The notes below the pieces were generated by a model that worked only from the letters and a program-made list of their open reading frames with translations, was not told where the DNA came from and made no database searches. From contig NZ_VFNC01000002.1 in assembly GCF_006715395.1 (NCBI RefSeq), forward strand, positions 2,852,001 through 2,916,000: DNA of 64,000 bases, in the 5' to 3' direction. This DNA comes from Streptomyces sp. SLBN-31. Lineage in GTDB: Bacteria; Actinomycetota; Actinomycetes; Streptomycetales; Streptomycetaceae. Positions 48,197 to 56,052 of this stretch are shown here, in pieces; position 1 is the first letter of the stretch; each line of letters opens with the position of its first letter. The position numbers and the translations under genes are program-made.

Positions 48197-48865
48197 TCAG
48201 CGCACGCAGATCCGGATCGCGCCGTCCACCGTCGCCTCGACGCGTACCTGGGTGAGGTCGCGGACGACGATGTCCGGCTCGTGGAAGTCGGCTCGTGGGC
48301 CCACGCCCACGACCCGCATCCCGGCGGCGCGCCCGGCGGCGATGCCCGCGGCCGAGTCCTCGAAGACGACGCATTCCGCGGGGGCGATGCCCAGCTCGGC
48401 CGCGCCCTTGAGGAACCCCTCGGGGTCCGGCTTGCTCGCGGCGACGCTCTCCGCCGTGATGCGCAGGCTCGGCAGCGGCAACCCCGCCGCGGTCATACGG
48501 GCCGTGGAGAGGGCGACGTCCGCCGAGGTCACCAGCGCGTGCGGCAGCCCGTTCAGGGAGGCCAGGAACTCCGCCGCACCGGGGATCTCCACGACCCCGT
48601 CGGTGTCGGCGGTCTCCTCGGCCAGCATCCGCGCGTTGTCGGCGTGGTTCTGCTCCATGGGACGGTCGGGCAGCAGTACGGCCATGGAGGCGTAGCCCTG
48701 GCGCCCGTGGACCACCTTCATGACCTCGTCCGCGTCCAGCCCGTGCCGCTCGGCCCAGTGCCGCCAGATGCGTTCGACGACGGCGTCCGAGTTCACGAGG
48801 GTGCCGTCCATGTCCAGCAGGAGGGCGCGGGCGGTCAGGACGGTGGGCACGGCGGTGACCGTCAT
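48197..48865 (-). CDS. HAD-superfamily sugar-phosphate phosphatase-like
   Basis: 222 residues of HAD subfamily IA: motif I ALLLDMDGTLVNSD, motif II ALVTSADVA, motif III Lys in ASKPDPEGFLKGA, motif IV VVFEDSAAGIAAGRAAGM. It resembles small sugar- or glycerol-phosphatases. The ATG at 48865 follows GGAG; the longer frame to 48979 has no support. Faces the gene-free gap. Confidence 0.9.
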   Translation of the reverse strand: MTVTAVPTVLTARALLLDMDGTLVNSDAVVERIWRHWAERHGLDADEVMKVVHGRQGYASMAVLLPDRPMEQNHADNARMLAEETADTDGVVEIPGAAEFLASLNGLPHALVTSADVALSTARMTAAGLPLPSLRITAESVAASKPDPEGFLKGAAELGIAPAECVVFEDSAAGIAAGRAAGMRVVGVGPRADFHEPDIVVRDLTQVRVEATVDGAIRICVR

Positions 48866-49047
48866 CGGCAGCTCCAAGGCAGGGAGGGGGGAACAAGGCG
48901 GCCCCGCCCGCCGGTCAGGGGAAACGGGCGGGAGCCACTTTGTTTCTCCACGGTACAAAACAAGCCCGCCATCCGCCACCGTCTACCGGAAGAGTTCACC
49001 GGCCGTTCAGCTCCTCCGCCGCCCAGCCGGCCGCCTCACCCGGCCGC

Positions 49048-49536
49048 GGCCTCCCACAGGCTGCCGGTGGGGCTCGGTGCCGTGCTCGCGCTGTGGGCGG
49101 TGGCCGGACTGGGCATCGTCGGCGGAAAGGGTCGTCTTAGCGGGCCGCGAGGTCGGCCGTCATGATCTGCGCCAGGTCACCGAACCCGGCGACGAGGATG
49201 AGCATGAAACCGGTGCCCGCGACCTTCCAGAAGGACTGGTCCTCGGGCCTGCGGATCCCCTCCTCGCCGCCCCCTGCCGAACAGCAGCATCGCCGCGCCG
49301 CCCAGGAAGAGCAGTCCCGTCAGTGCGTGCACGAGCCGCCGCGGCAGCAGGGTCGGCACACTGTCCGCCGCCACGGCGAGCACGACATGCAGCAGGAACG
49401 CGGCCGCGACGCCGGCGAAGACGTACGAGGCGCGGTACCGCGCCCCCAGGACGAGTCCGGCGAGCGCCGTCTTGTCCGGAACCTCCGCGAGGAAGACGAC
49501 GCCGAAGACGAGCGCCATGACGGTGATGCCGATCAA
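49048..49536 (-). pseudogene. TMEM165/GDT1-family cation exchanger, frameshifted and partly inverted
   Basis: On the - strand 49536-49275 encodes the first GDT1 half (VMALVFGVVFLAEVPDKTALAGLVLG, with EVPDKT in place of ExGDK/R). A frameshift near 49272 moves the reading to EEGIRRPEDQSFWKVAGTG and AGFGDLAQIMTADLAAR, ending at TAA 49137. The next expected part of the protein lies on the opposite strand at about 49048-49138 (LPVGLGAVLALWAVAGLGIVGGKG). A small internal inversion thus broke the gene, and the last ~35 residues are missing. The start (TTG) has no ribosome site. GDT1 proteins move Mn2+/Ca2+; this copy should be inactive. Confidence 0.78.
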
Positions 49537-49776
49537 GGTTGAAGGTCTCGCCGGCGGAGGTCCACGAGGGACCCGCCTCCAGGCTCCGGCTCAGTCGAGC
49601 TGAGCATGTCGACGGTCCGGCGAGGCGACGAGCCCGCGGGCGAAAGTTCAGCCGTACACCTTGTCGTGTCATGTACGCGTCACTAACTTCTTACCGAACG
49701 CACACCCGGACGCAACACGGCGCCGGGAGCATTCCCCTGCTCGCACTCAACGCCCCTACACCCCAAGGGAGTTCGC

Positions 49777-50421
49777 ATGGCGAAGTTCTACGCGCGTCGA
49801 CGGCTCAGCATACTCGCGGCCCTCACCGGACTCATAGCCTCCGTCGGGCTCCTCAACGGCCCGAGCGCGTCCGCCGCCCTCCCCACCCCCGTCAGCGCCA
49901 CCACCGCCCGCAGCTACCTCGCCTCGCTCACCGTGGCGACCGAGAACCGCACCGGCTACAGCCGCGACCTCTTCCCGACCTGGATCACGATCAGCGGCAC
50001 CTGCAACACCCGCGAGTACATCCTCAAGCGGGACGGCACGAACGTCGTCACCGACTCCGCGTGCGCCGCGACCAGCGGCAGCTGGTACTCCCCCTACGAC
50101 GGCGCGACCTGGACCGCCGCCTCCGACCTGGACATCGACCACCTCGTGCCGCTCGCCGAGGCCTGGGACTCCGGCGCGAGCAAGTGGACCACCGCCCAGC
50201 GCCAGGCCTTCGCCAACGACATAACCCGCCCGCAGCTGCTGGCCGTCACCGACAACGTGAACCAGTCCAAGGGCGACCAGGACCCCTCCACCTGGGTGCC
50301 CTCCCGGTCCGCGTACGTGTGCACCTACGTCCGCGCCTGGGTCCAGGTGAAGTACTACTACGACCTCTCGGTCGACTCCGCCGAGAAGTCGGCGCTGACG
50401 AGCTACCTCTCCGGCTGCTGA
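49777..50421 (+). CDS. Secreted HNH-type nuclease
   Basis: 214 residues. A signal peptide (about 1-33, ending PSASAA) precedes a domain with LDIDHLVPLAEAWDSGAS, ITRPQLLAVTDNVNQSKGDQDPSTWVPSR and two Cys pairs (TCNTREY, DSACAAT, YVCTYV, SGC). The DHxxP...N/K pattern is the GmrSD-C/HNH (beta-beta-alpha metal) nuclease signature. It is likely a secreted DNase/RNase for nutrient scavenging. AAGGGAG precedes the ATG. Confidence 0.9.
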   Translation: MAKFYARRRLSILAALTGLIASVGLLNGPSASAALPTPVSATTARSYLASLTVATENRTGYSRDLFPTWITISGTCNTREYILKRDGTNVVTDSACAATSGSWYSPYDGATWTAASDLDIDHLVPLAEAWDSGASKWTTAQRQAFANDITRPQLLAVTDNVNQSKGDQDPSTWVPSRSAYVCTYVRAWVQVKYYYDLSVDSAEKSALTSYLSGC

Positions 50422-50506
50422 TCCGACTACTGATCGTTACGCGCGGAACCTCCCCCCTCGCCTCCGTCGTTCCGTACCGTACGGGGCGACGGAGGAGCGT
50501 GAGTAC

Positions 50507-52135
50507 GTGGCCGAACTGCGCCTGGGTCCACTGCTGAGGTATGCCGACGGATCGTCCGCGACCGTCTGGGTCGAGGCGAGCCGCCCCTGCACCGCCGAGG
50601 TGCGCTGCGCCGACGGCTCCGGCGGCGAGGCCCGCACCTTCCAGATCGCGGGCCACCACTACGCCCTGGTGCCGGTCACCGGCCTGACCGCGGGCACGAC
50701 GACGTCGTACGACGTCCACCTCGACGGCACCCGCGTGTGGCCGCCGCCCGACTCCCGGTTCCCGCCCTCGGTCATCCGCGCCCCGCGCGAGGACGACGAC
50801 GTCCGCGTCTGCTTCGGCTCCTGCCGCTGGGCCGCCCCGCCGGCCGACGAGCCGGACCCCGTCGGCCCGGACGCCCTCGACACGCTCGCCGTCCGGATGG
50901 CGGCCGACCCCGAGGGCGAACGCCCGGACGTGCTCCTGCTGCTGGGCGACCAGGTCTACGCCGACGAGACCTCGCCCGCGACGCAGCGCTGGCTCGCCGC
51001 CCGCCGCGGCCTCGGCGACCCGCCGGGCAGCCAGGTCGCCGACTACGAGGAGTACACGCACCTCTACTACGAGTCCTGGCTCGACCCCGAGGTGCGCTGG
51101 CTGCTGTCCACCGTGCCCAACTGCATGATCTTCGACGACCACGACGTCATCGACGACTGGAACACCTCCGCCTCCTGGGTGGAGGACATGCGGGCCACCC
51201 CGTGGTGGCGTGAGCGGCTGCTCAGCGGTCTGATGTCGTACTGGGTGCACCAGCACCTGGGGAACCTCTCGCCGGCCGAACTCGCCGCCGACCCGCTCTA
51301 CGCGGCCGTACGCGAACTGCCCGACGGCACGGACGAGTTGCGCGCCTTCGCCTCCCGCGCCGACGTCGATCCCGCCTCGGTGCGCTGGAGTTACCGGCGC
51401 GACTTCGGCCGCACCAGGCTGGTGATGGTGGACTCGCGGGCGGCCCGCGTCCTCGACGAGGAGAACCGGGCGATGCTCGACCCGGGCGAGGCGCGGTGGC
51501 TGCGCGAGCAGGTGCTGGACGCCGGGGCGTACGACCATCTCCTGATCGGGACCTCGCTGCCCTGGCTGCTGCCGCACCTCGTGCACGACGCCGAGGCGTG
51601 GAGCGCCGCCCTGTGCCGGGGCGACCGGGGCGCGCGCTGGGCGCGGTTCGGCGAGGACCTGCGACGGGGGGCGGATCTGGAGCACTGGGCGGCCTTCCCG
51701 GACTCCTTCGCCGGGCTGGCCGAACTGATCGCGAAGGCAGGTTCGGGCTCGGGGGCGCCCGCGACGGTGCTCGTCCTGTCGGGCGACGTGCACCACGCGT
51801 ACGTGGCGGAGGCATCGTGGCCCTCGGGGGACGGGCCGGACGCCCGGGTACTGCAGCTCACCTGCTCGCCCGTGCACAACGCAGTCCCGCGGGCGATCCG
51901 CCTCGCCTTCCGGTTCGGCTGGAGTGCGGCGGCGCGGGTGCTGGGGCGGCGGTTCCTGCGGCACGGCGGGTGCGCGCCGGTGCCGGTCAAGTGGCGCAAG
52001 ACCGGCGGGCCCTGGTTCGGCAACCAGCTCATGACCCTGACGCTGAAGGGCCGTTCGGCGCGGCTGCGGCTCGAACAGGCCCGTGGGGAAGGGGTGTTGA
52101 GGACGGTGGAGGAGTCACAGCTCAGCTCCTCGTGA
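50507..52135 (+). CDS. Alkaline phosphatase D (PhoD-like) family protein
   Basis: 542 residues. An N-terminal beta-sandwich (GPLLRYADGSSATVWVEASRPCTAEV) leads to a PhoD-type metallophosphatase core: FGSCRWA, VLLLLGDQVYADE, MIFDDHDVIDDWN, MVDSRAA, LVLSGDVHHAYVAE with Asp/His metal ligands (Fe/Ca type). No signal peptide is evident, unlike secreted PhoD, so it may be cytosolic. GTG start after GGAGGAGCGTGAG. Confidence 0.9.
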   Translation: MAELRLGPLLRYADGSSATVWVEASRPCTAEVRCADGSGGEARTFQIAGHHYALVPVTGLTAGTTTSYDVHLDGTRVWPPPDSRFPPSVIRAPREDDDVRVCFGSCRWAAPPADEPDPVGPDALDTLAVRMAADPEGERPDVLLLLGDQVYADETSPATQRWLAARRGLGDPPGSQVADYEEYTHLYYESWLDPEVRWLLSTVPNCMIFDDHDVIDDWNTSASWVEDMRATPWWRERLLSGLMSYWVHQHLGNLSPAELAADPLYAAVRELPDGTDELRAFASRADVDPASVRWSYRRDFGRTRLVMVDSRAARVLDEENRAMLDPGEARWLREQVLDAGAYDHLLIGTSLPWLLPHLVHDAEAWSAALCRGDRGARWARFGEDLRRGADLEHWAAFPDSFAGLAELIAKAGSGSGAPATVLVLSGDVHHAYVAEASWPSGDGPDARVLQLTCSPVHNAVPRAIRLAFRFGWSAAARVLGRRFLRHGGCAPVPVKWRKTGGPWFGNQLMTLTLKGRSARLRLEQARGEGVLRTVEESQLSSS

Positions 52136-52186
52136 CCGGCGGGGCCCGGGAAGGGAGCGGATTCGGTCACCCTTTCGGGCATGCGA

Positions 52187-52214
52187 GTGCACGTGGGAGC
52201 GCTCCCACGTGCAC
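52187..52214. promoter_or_regulatory. 28-bp perfect palindrome with a CebR/LacI-type core
   Basis: The whole 28 bp is self-complementary. Its centre, 52194-52207, is TGGGAGCGCTCCCA, identical to the CebR-type operator of cellulose-utilisation genes in Streptomyces. It lies 52 bp after the phosphatase stop and 164 bp before the doxX-like start. No sugar gene is adjacent. It could also act as a terminator. Confidence 0.7.
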
Positions 52215-52258
52215 CGACACGACGGACGGCACAGGGAGCAGCGCCGACCCGTTGGCCA

Positions 52259-52276
52259 ATGTTGAACTTCCAACAT
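52259..52276. promoter_or_regulatory. Inverted-repeat operator upstream of the doxX-like gene
   Basis: ATGTTGAACTTCCAACAT has arms ATGTTG/CAACAT (extended GTTGRA..TYCAAC), about 100 bp before the doxX-like start. MarR/HxlR-type regulators bind sites of this shape. Confidence 0.55.
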
Positions 52277-52377
52277 CATCCCGGCTGACCTAACGTAAAA
52301 AGCTCGTTCGGTACCGCCGTCCCATCACCTGTCATGTCCCCGACAGGTCGCGACAACACCGAAGGAGCACCCCCCAC

Positions 52378-52830
52378 ATGACCGCTCGTCTCAACGCCGC
52401 CCAGCCCTACGCCCTCGGCCTGTTCCGTATGGTCGTCGGCCTGCTGTTCGCCTGCCACGGCGCCGCCTCCCTCTTCGGCGTCCTCGGCGGCACGTTCGGC
52501 ACCGGCGGCACCGTCCAGACCGGCACCTGGCCTTCCTGGTACGCGGCCGTCATCGAACTCGTCGGCGGCGTCCTCGTCCTGCTCGGACTGGCCACGCGCG
52601 CGGCGGCCCTCATCGCCTCCGGCTCGATGGCGTACGCCTACTTCAAGGTGCACCAGCCGCACGCCCTGTGGCCGATCGAGAACGGCGGCGAACCCGCGGC
52701 GATCTTCTGCTGGGCCTTCCTGCTGCTGGTCTTCACCGGCTCCGGCGCGTTCGGCCTGGACCGCGTGCTGGCCAGGCGCTCCACGGCACAGAGCGAGCGG
52801 GCCGCGGAACAGACGCCGGTGACCGCCTGA
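52378..52830 (+). CDS. DoxX-family membrane protein
   Basis: 150 residues, four helices, DoxX signature: ALGLFRMVVGLLFACHGAASLFGVLGG, YAAVIELVGGVLVLLGLATRAAALIASGSMAYAYFKVHQP. Actinobacterial DoxX partners SodA and thiosulphate-linked redox defence; the specific role here is unknown. GAAGGAG lies 10 bp before the ATG. An operator-like inverted repeat lies upstream. Confidence 0.9.
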   Translation: MTARLNAAQPYALGLFRMVVGLLFACHGAASLFGVLGGTFGTGGTVQTGTWPSWYAAVIELVGGVLVLLGLATRAAALIASGSMAYAYFKVHQPHALWPIENGGEPAAIFCWAFLLLVFTGSGAFGLDRVLARRSTAQSERAAEQTPVTA

Positions 52831-53005
52831 CACGCCGACGCGGGTCGGCAGCCGGGTGAACGTCCTGTGCCGATCCCACGTGCCCCCCATGAATCTCCCG
52901 TCACACCACGGGCGTACGCTGTATGGCTGTTGATGGCCGCCCTGCCGCTCCCCTGCGACGTCGCGGCACGGTGTGGTCCACGGGGGAGTTCACGGGGAGT
53001 CTGCG

Positions 53006-53626
53006 GTGCTGGAGAGTGTGGGGTCGTTGACCGGGACCCCTTGGATCTACGCCATGGTGGCGCTGTCGGTGCTGCTGGACGTGTTCCTGCCGGTGCTGCC
53101 GAGCGGGGTGCTGGTCATCACGGCCGCCACCGCGGCGGCCGCGGGCTCGGCGACCGGCCGGGTGCCGCACGAGGTCCCCGACATCCTCGCCCTCACACTC
53201 TGCGCCGCCACCGCCTCCGTCCTGGGTGACCTGGTCGCCTACCGGCTGGCCTGGCGGGGCGGCGAACGCCTGGACCGCGCCATCGCCCGCTCCCGCCGGC
53301 TGACCGACGCGCAGGAACGTCTCGGCGTCGCTCTGGCCCGAGGCGGCGGCGCCCTGGTCATCCTCGCCCGCTTCGCCCCGGCCGGCCGCTCCGTCGTCTC
53401 CCTCGGCGCCGGCGCCGCCCACCGCCGCGCCCGCGACTTCCTGCCCTGGTCGGCGCTGGCCGGCCTGGCGTGGGCCGCCTACAGCGTGGCCCTCGGCTAC
53501 TACGGCGGCCAGTGGCTCGGCGCGACCTGGCTGGGGACCGGCGTCTCGGTCCTCGCGCTCTTCGGAGCGGGGTCGGGGGCGGCGTACGTGATGCGGCGGC
53601 CGGTCAAGGCGTCCGAGGTCGGCTGA
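53006..53626 (+). CDS. DedA/VTT-like membrane protein
   Basis: 206 residues, about five helices: LLDVFLPVLPSGVLVITAATAAAAG, LGDLVAYRLAWRGGERLDRAIAR, ILARFAPAGRSVVSLGAGAAHRRARDFLPWSALAGLAWAAYSVALGYYGG. The RFxPxGR motif and following G-rich helices are those of DedA/VTT proteins (lipid-carrier recycling). I chose the GTG at 53006 with GGGGAG upstream; 52973 is possible. Confidence 0.88.
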   Translation: MLESVGSLTGTPWIYAMVALSVLLDVFLPVLPSGVLVITAATAAAAGSATGRVPHEVPDILALTLCAATASVLGDLVAYRLAWRGGERLDRAIARSRRLTDAQERLGVALARGGGALVILARFAPAGRSVVSLGAGAAHRRARDFLPWSALAGLAWAAYSVALGYYGGQWLGATWLGTGVSVLALFGAGSGAAYVMRRPVKASEVG

Positions 53627-53638
53627 TCCTCCCGCCCC

Positions 53639-53866
53639 TCAGGCACTCGCCCGCTGCTGCCCCCGCACCTCCAGGCCGTCCAGCAGCTCCGCCGTGGCCT
53701 GCGCGATCACGTCGACGGCGTGGTCGAACACCTCCTGGTTGTGTGCGGCCGGCGCCCGGAAACCGGACACCTTCCGTACGAACTGCAGGGCCGCGGCCCT
53801 GATCTCCTCCTCCGTCGCCTCTTCGGGCAACGCGGGCGGGCGAAGTGTCTTGATGCTCCGGCACAT
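53639..53866 (-). CDS. DUF2277 protein
   Basis: 75 residues: MCRSIKTLRPPALPEEATEEEIRAAALQFVRKVSGFRAPAAHNQEVFDHAVDVIAQATAELLDGL. This is the full-length DUF2277 pattern (MCRxIxxL ... RAAAxQxVRKxSG). Function unknown. It diverges from the panE-like gene. Confidence 0.88.
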   Translation of the reverse strand: MCRSIKTLRPPALPEEATEEEIRAAALQFVRKVSGFRAPAAHNQEVFDHAVDVIAQATAELLDGLEVRGQQRASA

Positions 53867-53962
53867 GGGAACAGTCTCGCCCAACTCGGCGTCTCCTGCG
53901 ATGATCCGTTCCGAGGCGGCCACCGTCGTGGGGCCGACCGGCGAAGGGAACAAAAAAACATC

Positions 53963-54865
53963 ATGGCGAACGACGCACTCACCGTGGCGGTGCTGGGTCC
54001 CGGCGGCATCGGCGGCCTGCTCGCCGGACTGCTGGCGCGCACCGGCCACCGCGTGATCTGCCTGGCCGGCGAGGACACGGTCCAGGTGCTGCGCAGGGAC
54101 GGCATACAGGTCCGCAGCGAGAGGTTGGGCGACTTCACGGCCCGCGTCGAGGCCGACACCATGCTGCGCGAGCCGGTCGACGCGTGTCTGGTCTCCGTCA
54201 AGCACACCGCCCTTGAGGCCGCCCTCGACCGCGTCCCGCCGTCGGCCCTCGGCGGCGGCCTCCTCGTACCGTTCCTGAACGGCGTCGAACACCCCGCCGC
54301 ACTGCGCGCCCGCTACCGCCCCGACCTGGTCGCCCCCGCCGTCATCCGCGTCGAGTCCACCCGGGTCGCACCGGGCGTGATCGACCACGGCAGCCCCTTC
54401 GCCGAGATCGACCTGACCGGCGAGGGCGTGGACCGCGAGCGGCTCGACGCGCTGGCCCTGGCGCTGGAGGCCGCCGGGCCGGTCACGCGGGTGCTGGACG
54501 ACGAGACGGGCGCGCTGTGGGCGAAGATGTCGTTCCTGGCACCGTTCGCCCTGCTGACCACCCTGCACGCCCTGCCGCTGGGCGACGTACGCACACGGCA
54601 CCGGGACGAGTTGACGGCACTCGTCGAGGAGACCGCGGCCGTCAGCCGGGCCTGCGGCGGTCCGACCGACCCGGCCCAGGCGATGGCCCGCTACGACGCC
54701 TTCCCGCCGCAGACCAAGTCGTCGATGCAGCGCGACGCCGAGGCGGGCCGGCCCCTCGAACTGGACGCCATCGGCGGCGCGTTGCTGCGGGCGGCGGACC
54801 GGCACGGGGTGAGCGTGCCGGTGACGGCGCGAGTGGTACGGGAGTTGGCGCGGCACCACGCCTGA
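53963..54865 (+). CDS. Ketopantoate reductase-like (PanE/ApbA family)
   Basis: 300 residues. The N-terminal NADP fold (VAVLGPGGIGGLLAGLLARTGHRV), VSVKHTA with the catalytic Lys, PFLNGVEH and a C-terminal helical domain (WAKMSFLAPFALLTTLHALPLG, DAFPPQTKSSMQRDAEAGRPLELDAIGGALLRAADRHGVSVPVT) match the family, which makes pantoate from ketopantoate. A long A-tract precedes the ATG (AAAAAAAC); AAGGGAA is 14 bp upstream. Confidence 0.9.
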   Translation: MANDALTVAVLGPGGIGGLLAGLLARTGHRVICLAGEDTVQVLRRDGIQVRSERLGDFTARVEADTMLREPVDACLVSVKHTALEAALDRVPPSALGGGLLVPFLNGVEHPAALRARYRPDLVAPAVIRVESTRVAPGVIDHGSPFAEIDLTGEGVDRERLDALALALEAAGPVTRVLDDETGALWAKMSFLAPFALLTTLHALPLGDVRTRHRDELTALVEETAAVSRACGGPTDPAQAMARYDAFPPQTKSSMQRDAEAGRPLELDAIGGALLRAADRHGVSVPVTARVVRELARHHA

Positions 54866-54875
54866 CAGGCCGCCC

Positions 54876-55349
54876 TCAGCGGTACTGGCCGACCTGGTAG
54901 TCGCCCGCGGGCTGCCGCGTCATCACATTGCCGCGGTTGAAGGCGTTGATGATGGCGATCTGGGCGACCAGTGCCGCGAGTTGCTCCTCGTCGTAGTGCT
55001 TGGCGGCGTTCTGCCACACCTCGTCCGGGACGCCGCCGGCCGCGTCCGCGATACGGGTGCCCTGCTCGGCCAGCTCCAGTGCGGCGCGCTCGGCCTCGCT
55101 GAAGACGGTGGCCTCCCGCCAGGCGGCGACCAGATTGATGCGCACGGCGCTCTCCCCCGCGTGCGCCAGCTCCTTGGTGTGCATGTCGATGCACCCGGCA
55201 CAGCCGTTGATCTGGCTGGCCCGCAGGTTGACGAACTCCCGCGTGGCGAAGGGCAGCCCCGACTCCCCCAGCGCATGGCTCGCGGCGACGATGTGCTTGA
55301 ACGCCTTGGCCGCGACCGGGCTCGCCATCAAATTCAACCGAGCTTCCAC
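54876..55349 (-). CDS. Carboxymuconolactone decarboxylase / AhpD-like protein
   Basis: 157 residues. The AhpD fold has the redox pair Cys50/Cys53 (NGCAGCIDMHTKELAHAGE) and FNRGNV at the end; the CxxC-x3-H pattern marks alkyl-hydroperoxidase-type members. The GTG at 55349 follows AAGGAG. Codes for peroxide defence or a related thiol reaction. Confidence 0.92.
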   Translation of the reverse strand: MEARLNLMASPVAAKAFKHIVAASHALGESGLPFATREFVNLRASQINGCAGCIDMHTKELAHAGESAVRINLVAAWREATVFSEAERAALELAEQGTRIADAAGGVPDEVWQNAAKHYDEEQLAALVAQIAIINAFNRGNVMTRQPAGDYQVGQYR

Positions 55350-55544
55350 GATGCACTCCTTGTTCGTCCGTCGCTGACACCCCTGGGACGAGACACCTCC
55401 CGACCCCTGTGACACGACCGGAAGTGACGTGGGTCTCACAGCACGGACAGCGACCCGACCCAACTGCCGGCCGCGGTCACCCCGTTCGCACCAACCCCCC
55501 GAACAGACTCGCATCCCAAAATCGAACAGGCGTAGCATTGTGTC

Positions 55545-55871
55545 GTGGCAACGACCTATGACTTTCCGAATGACCTCCTCGCCGGTCAGGAGGAGCTGCA
55601 TCAGGTCCGGGCCGAGCTGTCGGCCCTGCTCAAGCGCCTCCCCTGGTCGGTCGAGCCCCTGGACGGATTCAGTGACACCGGCGGCTGGCGCAAGGTGGAG
55701 CGCCCCGCCTCCCCGGGCTGGACACCCGACGAACAGGCCGAGGTCGAAAAACTGCGCCGCCGCGAACACGAACTCGCCGTCTTCGTCACGACCCACCGCT
55801 TCTGGACGGAGATCACGGCCGGGGACCGGGTGGAGGCCCGCACGAGCCTGAAGCACGCACACGAGCGATGA
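55545..55871 (+). CDS. Small acidic helical protein, probably leaderless
   Basis: 108 residues, mostly helical (LLAGQEELHQVRAELSALLKRLP, DEQAEVEKLRRREHELAVFVTTHRFWTEI). No family recognised. A TAGCAT -10 box at 55533-55538 ends only six bases before the GTG and there is no Shine-Dalgarno, so the mRNA is probably leaderless. A strong terminator follows. Confidence 0.82.
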   Translation: MATTYDFPNDLLAGQEELHQVRAELSALLKRLPWSVEPLDGFSDTGGWRKVERPASPGWTPDEQAEVEKLRRREHELAVFVTTHRFWTEITAGDRVEARTSLKHAHER

Positions 55872-55879
55872 ACACGAAA

Positions 55880-55904
55880 GACCCCGGCCGAAACGGCCGG
55901 GGTC
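55880..55904. terminator. Bidirectional terminator
   Basis: An 11-bp perfect stem (GACCCCGGCCG, 55880-55890, with 55894-55904) and AAA loop, between the small gene and the tRNA. It may end both transcripts. Confidence 0.85.
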
Positions 55905-55913
55905 TCCACACGG

Positions 55914-55985
<72 letters not shown>

Positions 55986-56052
55986 GGGACAGGTCGACAG
56001 ACTACATTGCCCGGGGCGCTGTCCTGCAAACCGGTTGTGAGCCGGCTGGACG

